A stretch of DNA of 64,000 nt from Polaromonas sp. (GTDB lineage: Bacteria; Pseudomonadota; Gammaproteobacteria; Burkholderiales; Burkholderiaceae_C), in contig JAAFIP010000008.1 of assembly GCA_013297865.1 (NCBI GenBank), forward strand, positions 161,280 to 225,279, given 5' to 3'. The notes under the pieces were generated by a model, which worked only from the letters and a program-made list of their open reading frames with translations, did not search any database and was not told where the DNA came from. A program made the position numbers and the translations under genes. Positions within the stretch are counted from its first letter, which is position 1; each line of letters starts with the position of its first letter. Positions 18,601 to 26,743 of the stretch are shown piece after piece.

Positions 18601-20052
18601 TTCCTCTATGCTGGTGACAATACCATTGAGCAAAACCTGCCGATTGACCCAAGCGGTGTGGTGTACGACTCCGTCACACGTAAGCCTGTACCGGGCGCGG
18701 TAGTGACTTTGATTGGTCCTGACGGCAATCCAGTGCCTGGAACTAATTTGCTGCAAGGCTCCTCAGTCATTACTACAGACGCAAGTGGCGTATACCAATT
18801 CGATCTGTTGCCTGCAGCACCTAGTGGCGTCTATCGCCTGCAGGTTGTTCCACCTCAGGGCTATAGCGCACCTCCTGCATCACAGGGTGGTGTATCGCAG
18901 CCTGGACTTGCGCCTAACACAACACAAGGCACTGTCAATGCAGGTGTCTACACGCCACCAGACAATGTAGCGTTTGTTGCAATGCAGCCTAACGCCCTGG
19001 CTCCTGCAGTAGGCGTCAACGGTGCCGGAGCAGTCGGCGGCAACGGTACGCAGTACTTCCTTGGTTTCAATCTGACTCTGGGCGCTGGCCAGTCTGCAGG
19101 TGTGATACACAACCATATTCCGTTAGATCCACCATTGGCAGCGGGCGCAATTCTGATCAGCAAAGTGGGCGATAAGTCTGTTGCTGAAATCGCAGACTCG
19201 GTGCGTTACACCATTCGCGTGCGCAACACGACAGGTGCTCCGATAGGTGGGGTCACCATAGAAGACATGTTGCCTGCTGGCTTCCGCTACGTACTGGGTA
19301 CGGCGCGCTTTAACTCGGTGACTCTGGCTGATCCAGCTGGCGGCGTGGGACGTGCGCTGACATTCAAGTTCGTACAGGATGTCCCTGCTAACACCACCGT
19401 GGAGCTGACCTACTTCGTACGTGTAGGGGTGGGTGCACAACAAGGCGATGGCATCAACCGCGCAACAGCTGTGTATGGTGGTGTTCGTTCGAACACTGCG
19501 CAGTACAAAGTAAACGTACAAGGCGGCGTATTCAGCAATGATGGATGCATCATCGGTAAGGTCTATGTTGACTGTGACGGTACACATACCCAGAACAACG
19601 AAAGCGGTTCCCGCGAGTTGGGTATCCCTGGCGTGCGTCTGGTCATGCTCGACGGCACCTACATGATTACTGACAACGAAGGTAAGTACAGTATTTGCGG
19701 TGTCAAACCACAAACACACGTTATCAAAGTTGATCGCAGTACCTTGCCTAAGGGCTCACGTCTGCTGCCATCGAGCAACCGCAACGCAGGTGTTGGCGAC
19801 AGTATCTTTGTTGATCTGAAGGGCGGCGAGCTGGCACGTGCAGACTTCATCGAGGGTTCATGCAGCCCCGAGGTGCTGGACCAAGTTAAGGCACGCCGCG
19901 CTCAAGGTGGTGTGCTGGCTCCTGAAAAAGAACTGCCTGCTGATTTGAAAATTGATAACCGCCCCAACGAAGCGCAACAGCAAATATTGCCTAGCCTGCG
20001 TCCTGCCGCACCTTCCGCACCTGGTGCGATCGTTCCGGGAGGTAAACAGTAA
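15688..20052 (+). CDS. Large secreted repeat protein with DUF11 and SdrD-B-like domains
   Basis: A predicted surface or secreted protein of 1454 residues. The ATG at 15688 gives a clean signal peptide (MFAKCSRSIAFATALAFAFL, cleavage near FAQ); a TTG at 15643 with GGAG upstream would add 15 residues. After two N-terminal beta-rich domains comes a DUF11 domain (SADLAITKTASIGNVTPGST, about 205-325), then two identical 210-residue repeats (326-745), another DUF11-like domain (746-850), SdrD-B-like domains (about 854-935 and 985-1080), a further DUF11 domain (about 1150-1275) and a Cys-containing terminal carboxypeptidase-regulatory-like domain (GCIIGKVYVDCDGTHTQNN). It lacks an LPxTG motif or autotransporter barrel, so it must rely on partners. 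Its stop overlaps the next start (TAATG). Confidence 0.8.
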   Translation: MFAKCSRSIAFATALAFAFLLPSLSFAQTQITNTASITAPASVTNTNTATSCIAGTCTASDTDTVTPSLPQVSKTFTPTSISAGGTSLLVITFTNSHRLVSATFTAAFTDAYPSGLVNASPTNVATTCSGPAPSANPGQGTLTVAIGTVVAPNSSCSVSAVVTSIQSPQVINTIPAGSLSTSVGSNPTLVTATLTVNPSADLAITKTASIGNVTPGSTFTYTVVIANNGPSAVNGATWTDTLPSGLGTITNIVPSAGITAAAAGTTISGTTTLASGARATVTFQVTVANNASGALVNVASVLPPGGTTDPISSNNSSTATVTVTFADVTTAIDLPANAPGGSVVTGTVSFTNASTATATATAVIGTVTLSNGEVKTFTVPGSLAPGQSFTSTFTTTVPNNTATPTLVGTSTVATATPESNNANNSANDTLVVLYADPAVTVNPIPAGTPGSTVTASVTLSNNGSTTVTFTPVVVVNGVTQTLAPVTLAPGATQSVPVLVTITASGATVTGLVTNPSVADSNPANNSDTKSTGTLLADVTTAIDLPANAPGGSVVTGTVSFTNASTATATATAVIGTVTLSNGEVKTFTVPGSLAPGQSFTSTFTTTVPNNTATPTLVGTSTVATATPESNNANNSANDTLVVLYADPAVTVNPIPAGTPGSTVTASVTLSNNGSTTVTFTPVVVVNGVTQTLAPVTLAPGATQSVPVLVTITASGATVTGLVTNPSVADSNPANNSDTKSTGTLLADVSVLIAVPANATPGQTITAVVTIANNGTTPAQNVSVTVTLPNGSITTVFTVGTLATGASSTVSIAYLVPPAQTATMTWKADVTTTTPDSVPQNNTSVGTTTVVKVFNASLSGRVWLDTNSDKIYTSGTDFDLSGWRVELLQGTTIVGTATTAADGRYTIGSQVPGGGYSVRFKNPAGQVVVSTPFNQGPVAVGGRTTQNGNPSVGTTTSVVTGTTIVGGAIDNVFLYAGDNTIEQNLPIDPSGVVYDSVTRKPVPGAVVTLIGPDGNPVPGTNLLQGSSVITTDASGVYQFDLLPAAPSGVYRLQVVPPQGYSAPPASQGGVSQPGLAPNTTQGTVNAGVYTPPDNVAFVAMQPNALAPAVGVNGAGAVGGNGTQYFLGFNLTLGAGQSAGVIHNHIPLDPPLAAGAILISKVGDKSVAEIADSVRYTIRVRNTTGAPIGGVTIEDMLPAGFRYVLGTARFNSVTLADPAGGVGRALTFKFVQDVPANTTVELTYFVRVGVGAQQGDGINRATAVYGGVRSNTAQYKVNVQGGVFSNDGCIIGKVYVDCDGTHTQNNESGSRELGIPGVRLVMLDGTYMITDNEGKYSICGVKPQTHVIKVDRSTLPKGSRLLPSSNRNAGVGDSIFVDLKGGELARADFIEGSCSPEVLDQVKARRAQGGVLAPEKELPADLKIDNRPNEAQQQILPSLRPAAPSAPGAIVPGGKQ
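16663..17922 (+). repeat. Perfect 630-bp tandem duplication inside the DUF11 protein gene
   Basis: Two head-to-tail copies, 16663-17292 and 17293-17922, look identical at every base. Each encodes 210 residues made of two beta-sandwich domains, starting ADVTTAIDLPANAPGGS and ADPAVTVNPIPAGTPGS. The repeat is strongly GC-rich with C/G-ending codons (GCC, ACC, CTG), unlike the flanking parts of the same gene, which use mixed codons. This suggests recent import or amplification. Confidence 0.97.
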
Positions 20053-23000
20053 TGATCTCGACATCTAAATTACAAACCATGGGCAAGGTGCTAGTGCAAA
20101 GAACGCCGGTAGCGATTGCCATTGCGCTGATGTACAGCCTGGCGTCCGCACAGCCCGCTCAAAACACAACCAGTGCAGATGTGCTTGAATCAAAAAGCCC
20201 ATTTGAAACTGGCGGCCAGGCTGGCATTGGCCCGCGCCCCTTCACGTCCTTTTTTGAACGCCTGAGTTCGCCAGTAGAGAAGATCAAGATTGCTGTCGCT
20301 GCAGATAATCTGCCAGCAGATGGCGTCAGCTCCACTGAAGTAAAAGTGCAGCTGCTCGATGCCAAAGGGCAGCCTTTAAAAGGCGAGCAGGAGATCACGA
20401 TTGAAGTCAATGGCGGTGCCCGCATCGCTATCGCGGGCCGCCTGACGACAGAGTCTGGCGCTGACCGCAGCGATGTCGATCGGATCACTCCTGGTGTTCA
20501 GGCCAAGGTAGTCGATGGCAATTTGACCTTCAGATTGATTGCGCCATACCAGCCTGAGGCGATCAACCTACGTGTGAGCGTGCGCGGCGTTGCCGAGAAG
20601 GTGATAGTGCGGTATGTTCCTGATCTGAGAGAAATGATCGCAGTTGGCCTCATTGAAGGACGTTTGCGGTCAGACAAATTTGATCCGCGTACGATCGTGC
20701 CAGTGCGCGAAAATGATGGCTTCGATAACGAGTTGCGTGGCCTCACCAAAGAATTTAGCGGTGGGAAGAATAATTTCGGTGCCCGTGCAGCGATGTATCT
20801 CAAAGGTAAAGTCAAAGGCGAATACCTGTTGACGATGTCTTACGATTCAGATAAGGATACGCGCAAGCAGCTGTTCGAGTCGATTGATCCCAATGCGTTT
20901 TATCCTGTGTATGGAGACTCAAGCATTCGCGGTGTGGATGCACAAAGCTCCAGCAAACTGTATGTGCGCATTGACAAGAACCGCAGCTACCTGCTGTATG
21001 GTGATTACACCACCAACGATGACAACCCTGCACGTTCGCTCAGCCAATACAACCGCACGCTGCCTGGTCTGCGCGGTCGCTACGAAGAAGGCAATGTCAC
21101 AGCCAATGCATTTGTAGCACAGCAAAGCTTCAGGCAAGTGGTGGATGAGTATCCAGCACGTGGCGTATCGGGACCTTATTCCGTATCCAATCCCAACGGC
21201 ATCAAGGGTAGCGAAAAGATTGAAATTGTTGTTCGCAGCAAAAACCAGACAACAGTCATTCTGAAGACCACTGCGCTAGCGCGTGAGGCTGACTATCAGT
21301 TTGAACCGTTCAGTGGTCAGATACTTTTCCGTTCGCCTGTCCCCAGTGTTGACGATCAGGGTAACCCTGTTTCCATCCGCGTGACATACGAAGTTGAGCA
21401 GGGTGGAGAACGTTTTACGGTGTATGGCGGTGATGTGCGCCTGAAAATCGCTGACAGCCTGACGGTAGGAGTGGCTGCAGCCAAAGACAATAACCCTGCA
21501 GCACCACAAACCGTGGTCGGAGCGAACGTACAGCTGAAGTTGAGCAAAAATACCGAAGTGCTGGCGGAAGTCGCACGCTCCAGTAGCGTCGTAAATACCA
21601 ACGCCAATGGTTTCAATACCAACAACAGCGCAAACTTTGCCGGTAAAAGTGGTAGCTTCGACGGAACAGCATCAAGGGTTGAAATCCGCCATGCCGATGA
21701 GGCGCTGCGCGGCAATGCGTATGTCTTGCGGGCTGACAAGGAATTCAATAATTCATCCAGCGGTATCACTGGTGGTCAACAGGAATTGGGCGGCGCGGTG
21801 ACCTACAAGATCACCAATAGCATCACCTTGAGTGCGGATGCCAAGCGATCAGAAGATACCATCATCAACAGCAAGAACGAAGCAGCCTCGATTGCTGGTG
21901 ATTTGAAGCTCACTGAACGACTGACAGTCGGTATGGGTGCACGCTACGTGCAGCAAAACGCTGTCAGTCTGTCGCAGCAAGCGACCAGCAATTGCCTGAA
22001 CAATCCCTCGGTGACTTACTCCGGCAACGTAGTGGGGTACAACTCAGGCTATGGCATTGTGCCTACTACGGGCCAAAACATTGATCCTGCCACTGGCTTG
22101 CCAGTGATCTGCAATACAGCGATCAATCCAGTGCCTGCACCTGCCAATGGTTTGGACAGAAAATCCGTCTTTGGCCGTTTGGCCTACAAAGCGACTGACA
22201 AGCTAACCCTTGAAGGTGAGCTGCAGCACATTACCGGTACAGACCCTGGCAATACCATCAAGCTAGGCGCGAAATACGCTGCGACTGACACTTTGAACTT
22301 TACGGGCGAAGTGCAGCGCGAGATTGGTGGCGATAAAGACGACAACCTGTATCGAGTTGGCGCAGACTGGCGCGTGGCAGACAAGACGCGCATCTACTCG
22401 CGCTACGAGTATGGCCGTCAATACACAGGTGCCTATGGCCTGGGCACTGGCTCGCTCAACCGCACTTTTGCCTTGGGCATTGACACCCAGTATATGCAGG
22501 ACGGTACGCTGTACAACGAGTACCGCCTGGCGGACGGCAGCTCTGGCAAGTCAGTGCAAAACGCCATAGGTCTGCGCAATGGCTGGAACGTAGCCGAAGG
22601 TCTGCGCTTGATCACCAACATTGAGCGCCTGAAGAGCACAGCAGGCGACAGTACCGCAGCAGGTGTGGGTGTTGAGTACACCGCTAGCGAGCTGTGGAAA
22701 GGCTCTGGCCGCGTGGAATGGCGTGAAGATACTGCCAACACCAATTGGTTGGTGACAGCTGGCATCGCCCGCAAACTCGATCGCAACTGGACATTTATCG
22801 GCCGTGACTATTTCAACTGGATCAATCCTCGCGATGGTTCAGCGGACACACGCCAGAACAGGTTGCAGTTGGGCTTTGCCTACCGTCCTGTAGACAACAA
22901 CCGTTTTGACGCGCTGGGTCTGTATGAGCGCAAGAGCGAGAACACGCCAACCAAGCAAAACGCCACTGACATTGTGAGTCTGCGTGGTAACTACCATCCT

Positions 23001-23429
23001 TCACGACCCTGGTTTATTTCAGGGCGCTTCGCGACCAAGAATGTCAATGAAACCCTTGAGGGTGTGAATGATTCCTATCGTGCTTCACTGCTTGGTGGAC
23101 GCATCACCTATGACATCACCAATCGATGGTCTGTGGGCGGTATAACGACCCTGCTGGTCGGCTCTGGTGGCGCAAAACAGTATGCTTATGGTCTGGAGGT
23201 GGGCTATACCTTGATGGATAACTTATTGGTCACTTTGGGCTACAACTGGCGCGGCTTCCGCGATGACGACCTGACGGGCAGTGATTACACTAACCGTGGT
23301 TGGGTACTTGGTGTGCGCTACAAGTTCGATGAAGATCTTTTCAAGCGCGACGATGCACGGGTGAACCGTGCCTTGAGCCCCACCGCCACACCAGCTATCG
23401 GTACCGGTGCTGCACCGGCCAAACCATGA
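20052..23429 (+). CDS. Outer-membrane beta-barrel protein with N-terminal Ig-like domain
   Basis: A 1125-residue protein with a signal peptide (to about residue 33, SLASAQ). Residues about 75-195 form an invasin/Big-type Ig-like domain (KIKIAVAADNLPADGVSSTE followed by VQLLDAKGQPLKGEQ). The rest (about 210-1100) is rich in alternating polar and hydrophobic strands with aromatic girdles, such as KVKGEYLLTMSYDSDKD and LLVTLGYNWRGF, as expected of a large outer-membrane barrel. There is no POTRA or TonB-plug signature that I can see. It is translationally coupled to both neighbours, so it likely anchors or exports the large repeat protein. Function is inferred. Confidence 0.7.
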   Translation: MISTSKLQTMGKVLVQRTPVAIAIALMYSLASAQPAQNTTSADVLESKSPFETGGQAGIGPRPFTSFFERLSSPVEKIKIAVAADNLPADGVSSTEVKVQLLDAKGQPLKGEQEITIEVNGGARIAIAGRLTTESGADRSDVDRITPGVQAKVVDGNLTFRLIAPYQPEAINLRVSVRGVAEKVIVRYVPDLREMIAVGLIEGRLRSDKFDPRTIVPVRENDGFDNELRGLTKEFSGGKNNFGARAAMYLKGKVKGEYLLTMSYDSDKDTRKQLFESIDPNAFYPVYGDSSIRGVDAQSSSKLYVRIDKNRSYLLYGDYTTNDDNPARSLSQYNRTLPGLRGRYEEGNVTANAFVAQQSFRQVVDEYPARGVSGPYSVSNPNGIKGSEKIEIVVRSKNQTTVILKTTALAREADYQFEPFSGQILFRSPVPSVDDQGNPVSIRVTYEVEQGGERFTVYGGDVRLKIADSLTVGVAAAKDNNPAAPQTVVGANVQLKLSKNTEVLAEVARSSSVVNTNANGFNTNNSANFAGKSGSFDGTASRVEIRHADEALRGNAYVLRADKEFNNSSSGITGGQQELGGAVTYKITNSITLSADAKRSEDTIINSKNEAASIAGDLKLTERLTVGMGARYVQQNAVSLSQQATSNCLNNPSVTYSGNVVGYNSGYGIVPTTGQNIDPATGLPVICNTAINPVPAPANGLDRKSVFGRLAYKATDKLTLEGELQHITGTDPGNTIKLGAKYAATDTLNFTGEVQREIGGDKDDNLYRVGADWRVADKTRIYSRYEYGRQYTGAYGLGTGSLNRTFALGIDTQYMQDGTLYNEYRLADGSSGKSVQNAIGLRNGWNVAEGLRLITNIERLKSTAGDSTAAGVGVEYTASELWKGSGRVEWREDTANTNWLVTAGIARKLDRNWTFIGRDYFNWINPRDGSADTRQNRLQLGFAYRPVDNNRFDALGLYERKSENTPTKQNATDIVSLRGNYHPSRPWFISGRFATKNVNETLEGVNDSYRASLLGGRITYDITNRWSVGGITTLLVGSGGAKQYAYGLEVGYTLMDNLLVTLGYNWRGFRDDDLTGSDYTNRGWVLGVRYKFDEDLFKRDDARVNRALSPTATPAIGTGAAPAKP

Positions 23430-24520
23430 TGAGGTTCGCCATGCGACATATTTATGCACTGATCTTGCCGCTTGCCATCATTGGCTGTGGCTCCACCGCC
23501 AAGAACGAAGCACCAGGGCCTACTGCGCAAGCTACTGGCTTGGTGCCCCAGCAAAACCGCATCACATACACACCTGTATTGGCTGACCGCAAGAATATTG
23601 AGGCTCTGCAGGACCGCCTGCGCAAGCTCAATGAGGCTGGCATTCCCCAGAACAACTATTCGCTTGCCAAAGCCCAGTGCTGGCTGGATACCGCCAAAAC
23701 CCAATACCATGAAAATGACCGCACGGGCTACATCGAAGAGTCGATGACCGAGTCGCAAAAAATCATTCAGGCACTCGAAGCCAACAAAGCGGCCAAAGTG
23801 GGATATGAAACACCCTTGGTAGCACGCAGCACACGTCTGCGTGATGATCTGTGGGCTGAGTTGTCCAAATTCAAAGGCAATGAAAGCACCCTGGCATGCA
23901 ACGCACGCACGGTGGCCTGCTCAGAGGTGCGTTTGGTGCGTGCTGGTCACGCAGAAGAGCAAACTGGTTGGCGTGCTGCCACGCCGCACGTCATGATGGC
24001 TGAAGACGGCATACGCCGTGCAGGTCAAGAGGCAGCGGCCTGTGCGGCCCCGGTTGTAGCGCGTGCTGCTCCAGCACCTGTTCCAACCCCTGCACCGGTA
24101 GCGCCTGCACCAGTGGCACCTGCCGTAACCAAGGAGACATTTGTCTTGCTGTCCGACACCTTGTTCAGATTCGACAAATCGGGCCGCGACGAAATGCTGC
24201 CTGGTGGCCGCGAGCGTCTGAACGCCATCGCGCAGCGCCTGAAAGGCTACCAGTCGATTGCGACGCTCAATGTAGTGGGCCATACCGACCGTTTGGGTTC
24301 TGACCAGTACAACGACCCACTATCGGCCAATCGCGCCGCAACCGTCAAAGCGCTGCTGGAGTCCTTGAGTGTCAAAGCTGCCAGCGCGCAGGCCAGTGGC
24401 AAGGGCAAGCGCGAACCAGTCACCACAGCGTGCAGCGACAAACTGCCTCGCGAGAAGCTGATTCAATGCCTGCAGCCGGACCGCCGCGTGACGATTGAAG
24501 TCACAGGTGTTGTGCGCTAA
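23426..24520 (+). CDS. OmpA-family lipoprotein
   Basis: A 364-residue lipoprotein: the signal ends in LAIIGC, so Cys21 would be lipidated. Residues about 50-125 look alpha-helical, a Pro/Ala/Val linker (PAPVPTPAPVAPAPVAPA) spans about 213-235, and the C-terminal OmpA domain (about 240-360) includes GHTDRLGSDQYNDPLSANRA, the peptidoglycan-binding signature. It would tie the outer membrane to the cell wall. It begins inside the stop codon of the barrel-protein gene (ATGA), and a terminator follows, closing the three-gene operon. Confidence 0.85.
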   Translation: MMRFAMRHIYALILPLAIIGCGSTAKNEAPGPTAQATGLVPQQNRITYTPVLADRKNIEALQDRLRKLNEAGIPQNNYSLAKAQCWLDTAKTQYHENDRTGYIEESMTESQKIIQALEANKAAKVGYETPLVARSTRLRDDLWAELSKFKGNESTLACNARTVACSEVRLVRAGHAEEQTGWRAATPHVMMAEDGIRRAGQEAAACAAPVVARAAPAPVPTPAPVAPAPVAPAVTKETFVLLSDTLFRFDKSGRDEMLPGGRERLNAIAQRLKGYQSIATLNVVGHTDRLGSDQYNDPLSANRAATVKALLESLSVKAASAQASGKGKREPVTTACSDKLPREKLIQCLQPDRRVTIEVTGVVR

Positions 24521-24540
24521 GCTGCAAGCTTCGACCACAG

Positions 24541-24566
24541 AAAAAAGGCTCTCACGGGCCTTTTTT
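24541..24566 (+). terminator. Rho-independent terminator of the surface-protein operon
   Basis: AAAAAAGGCT pairs with GGCCTTTTTT around a short loop and ends in a T run, 20 bases after the OmpA lipoprotein stop codon. The A tract also makes it usable from the other strand, ending the catabolic operon that runs towards it. Confidence 0.85.
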
Positions 24567-24598
24567 CATATGTACGCGGCACAAGACTGGATGGAGAT

Positions 24599-24994
24599 TC
24601 AATCTGGCACCACTGCAGTGACCTCAATTTCCACCTGCGCGCGCTCTTCCATCAGGCCTGAGACTTCCAGGCAGCTCATGGCAGGAAAGTGCCTGCCCAT
24701 GACTTCGCGGTAGACCACGCCAAGTTCTGCAAGGCGGGCGTTGTATTCTTTGCGGTTGATCACATACCACGTCATCCGAACCATATGCTGTGGCTGCGCG
24801 TTACCCGCATGCAGCACAGCCAGGACATTGCGCAGTGCCTGTGCACACTGCGCGATGAAGTCATCGCTGTCAAATTGTTGCTGGGCGTTCCAGCCGATCT
24901 GGCCACCCACAAAAATTAGGGTGCCACGCGCAGCGATGCCGTTGGCGTAGCCTTTGGGTTGAGCCCAGTCGGGCGGTTGAAGTCGTTGCAGCAT
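24599..24994 (-). CDS. RidA/YjgF-family enamine/imine deaminase-like protein
   Basis: A 131-residue protein of the RidA family, which hydrolyses reactive enamines and imines. The ATG at 24994 (MLQRLQPPDWAQPKGYANGI) is preferred over an upstream TTG. Family marks are GTLIFVGGQIGWNAQQQFDS, QALRNVLAVLHAGNAQPQHM and the C-terminal QVEIEVTAVVPD. It is the last gene of the 2-aminobenzoyl-CoA operon, where imine or enamine intermediates are expected after ring reduction. This gives it a plausible pathway-specific job. Confidence 0.88.
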   Translation of the reverse strand: MLQRLQPPDWAQPKGYANGIAARGTLIFVGGQIGWNAQQQFDSDDFIAQCAQALRNVLAVLHAGNAQPQHMVRMTWYVINRKEYNARLAELGVVYREVMGRHFPAMSCLEVSGLMEERAQVEIEVTAVVPD

Positions 24995-25063
24995 AGTCAA
25001 TGAAAAATAAGGTGGGTGATCTGGGCTTGAGATAGATGGGTACAGTGCGGGAGCCGACAGCTT

Positions 25064-26743
25064 TCAGGAGGCAGCAGCTGGTTGCGCTGTCTGCCGCAAT
25101 TTGAAGCGCTGCAGCTTGCCGGTTTCGGTGCGGGGTAAGGCGGTTAAAAATTCAATTTCGCGAGGGTATTTATAGGGCGCCAAATGGATCTTGACGTGCT
25201 CCTGCAGGGCCTGTGTGAGGGCCATGTCGCCAACAAAGCCAGCACGCAATACGCAATACGCTTTGACGATCATGCCGCGCTCGGCATCAGGCTGCCCGAC
25301 CACACCACACTCGGCCACTGCCGCATGTTTGAGCAGACAGTCCTCCACCTCCGGGCCGCCAATGTTGTAGCCTGCGCTGATGATCATGTCGTCAGCACGG
25401 GATTGGTAGAAAAAATAGCCTTCCTCGTCCTGCAGGAACGCGTCGCCCGGATAGTTCCAGCCGTTTTTGACGTAATTACTCTGGCGTGCATCGTCCAGAT
25501 ACTTGCAGCTGGTGGGGCCAATGACGGCCAGTTTGCCGACCGTGCCGCGTGGCAGCTCCTGGCCTTGGTCATCCACCACTTTGGCCGTGTAGCCGGGCAC
25601 AACCTTGCCAATCGGTGTGCCTGGCAAGCCCAGATGCCTGAGCGCGCCGCGCCGCGCCACTGCCAGCTCGCCGACAGAAGAGATGAAAATATGGAACATC
25701 TCCGTTGCGCCGATACCATCCAGCAGATGCAGCCCAGAGGCCTCGTGCCAGAGGATACGGGTGGCATCTGGCAGGCCTTCGCCTGCGCTGACACAGGTTC
25801 GCAGGCTGGCAATGCCTTTGGCCTGCGCAAACGCGGCCATCTGCCGGTAAAAAGTAGGCGCGGTGTAGCAAATGGTGGCGCCCACCGCATGGATGGTGTC
25901 CACCATGCTCTCGGGCGTATAGGGCGCGTCGGGAAAGTAGACCGAGCAACCAGCCCACATGGGGAAGATCAGCAGGCCGCCCAAACCAAACGTAAAAGCC
26001 AAGGGGGGCGAGCCAATCACGATGTCGTCTGTGCGTGCCTGCAGCACATGGCGTGGCCAGGCCTCGCAGGCCGCCAGAATGTCGCGGTGCGTGTGCACAG
26101 CTGCTTTGGGCTGGCCTGTGGTGCCTGAGGTAAACGCCATCATGGCAGGGTCATCGGCCGCGGTGGCGCAGGCTGTAAATTCGCCGGACTTTTGCGCCGC
26201 GCGTGCGGCCAACCCTTCGGGATTGTCGATCTGATTGAAGGCGATGATGGTGCGCAGCACGCCGTGCTGCTGCTGCGCTGTCTCCAGCTCGCTGAGCAGC
26301 CGGTAGTCGCACAGGGCCACGGTGGGTTGTGCTTTGTTGATGATCTCGCCCAGCTCTTTGGCGCGCAGCAAGGGCATGGTGGCCACCGCCACCATGCCTG
26401 CCTTGACCACAGCCAACCAAGCCAGCGCCATCCCGATCGAGTTGCCCCCACGCAGCAGCACGCGGTTGCCTGGCACCAGCTGCAGGTCTTCAGTCAGCAC
26501 CTGCGCGATGCGGTTGACACGCTCAAGCACATCGGCGTAGCTCAGGGTGATATGGGCTGAGCGCATCAGCACATGGTCAGCCCAGCCTTTGTGGCTGACA
26601 GCCTGGTCCAGCAGTGCTTGCACCAGGTTGGCTGAATCTGCGATCTGCAGCGGTGGCAAGTCATAGCGCGTGTGCGCACGCTGCGCCAGAGGCGGCAGGC
26701 GCTCCATGACAAAACGGTCGATATGCGCAGACGGGGTGTTCAT
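25064..26743 (-). CDS. 2-aminobenzoate(benzoate)-CoA ligase
   Basis: A 559-residue adenylate-forming enzyme that would activate an aromatic acid to its CoA thioester. The P-loop is MAFTSGTTGQPKAAVHTHRD and the C-terminal catalytic region is YKYPREIEFLTALPRTETGK. The start [20 protein letters not shown] resembles the aryl-CoA ligases that accept benzoate or anthranilate. Its stop-start overlap with the acyl-CoA dehydrogenase gene (ATGA) and the fused monooxygenase/reductase in the same operon favour 2-aminobenzoate as substrate, as in the abm cluster of Azoarcus evansii. Confidence 0.85.
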   Translation of the reverse strand: MNTPSAHIDRFVMERLPPLAQRAHTRYDLPPLQIADSANLVQALLDQAVSHKGWADHVLMRSAHITLSYADVLERVNRIAQVLTEDLQLVPGNRVLLRGGNSIGMALAWLAVVKAGMVAVATMPLLRAKELGEIINKAQPTVALCDYRLLSELETAQQQHGVLRTIIAFNQIDNPEGLAARAAQKSGEFTACATAADDPAMMAFTSGTTGQPKAAVHTHRDILAACEAWPRHVLQARTDDIVIGSPPLAFTFGLGGLLIFPMWAGCSVYFPDAPYTPESMVDTIHAVGATICYTAPTFYRQMAAFAQAKGIASLRTCVSAGEGLPDATRILWHEASGLHLLDGIGATEMFHIFISSVGELAVARRGALRHLGLPGTPIGKVVPGYTAKVVDDQGQELPRGTVGKLAVIGPTSCKYLDDARQSNYVKNGWNYPGDAFLQDEEGYFFYQSRADDMIISAGYNIGGPEVEDCLLKHAAVAECGVVGQPDAERGMIVKAYCVLRAGFVGDMALTQALQEHVKIHLAPYKYPREIEFLTALPRTETGKLQRFKLRQTAQPAAAS

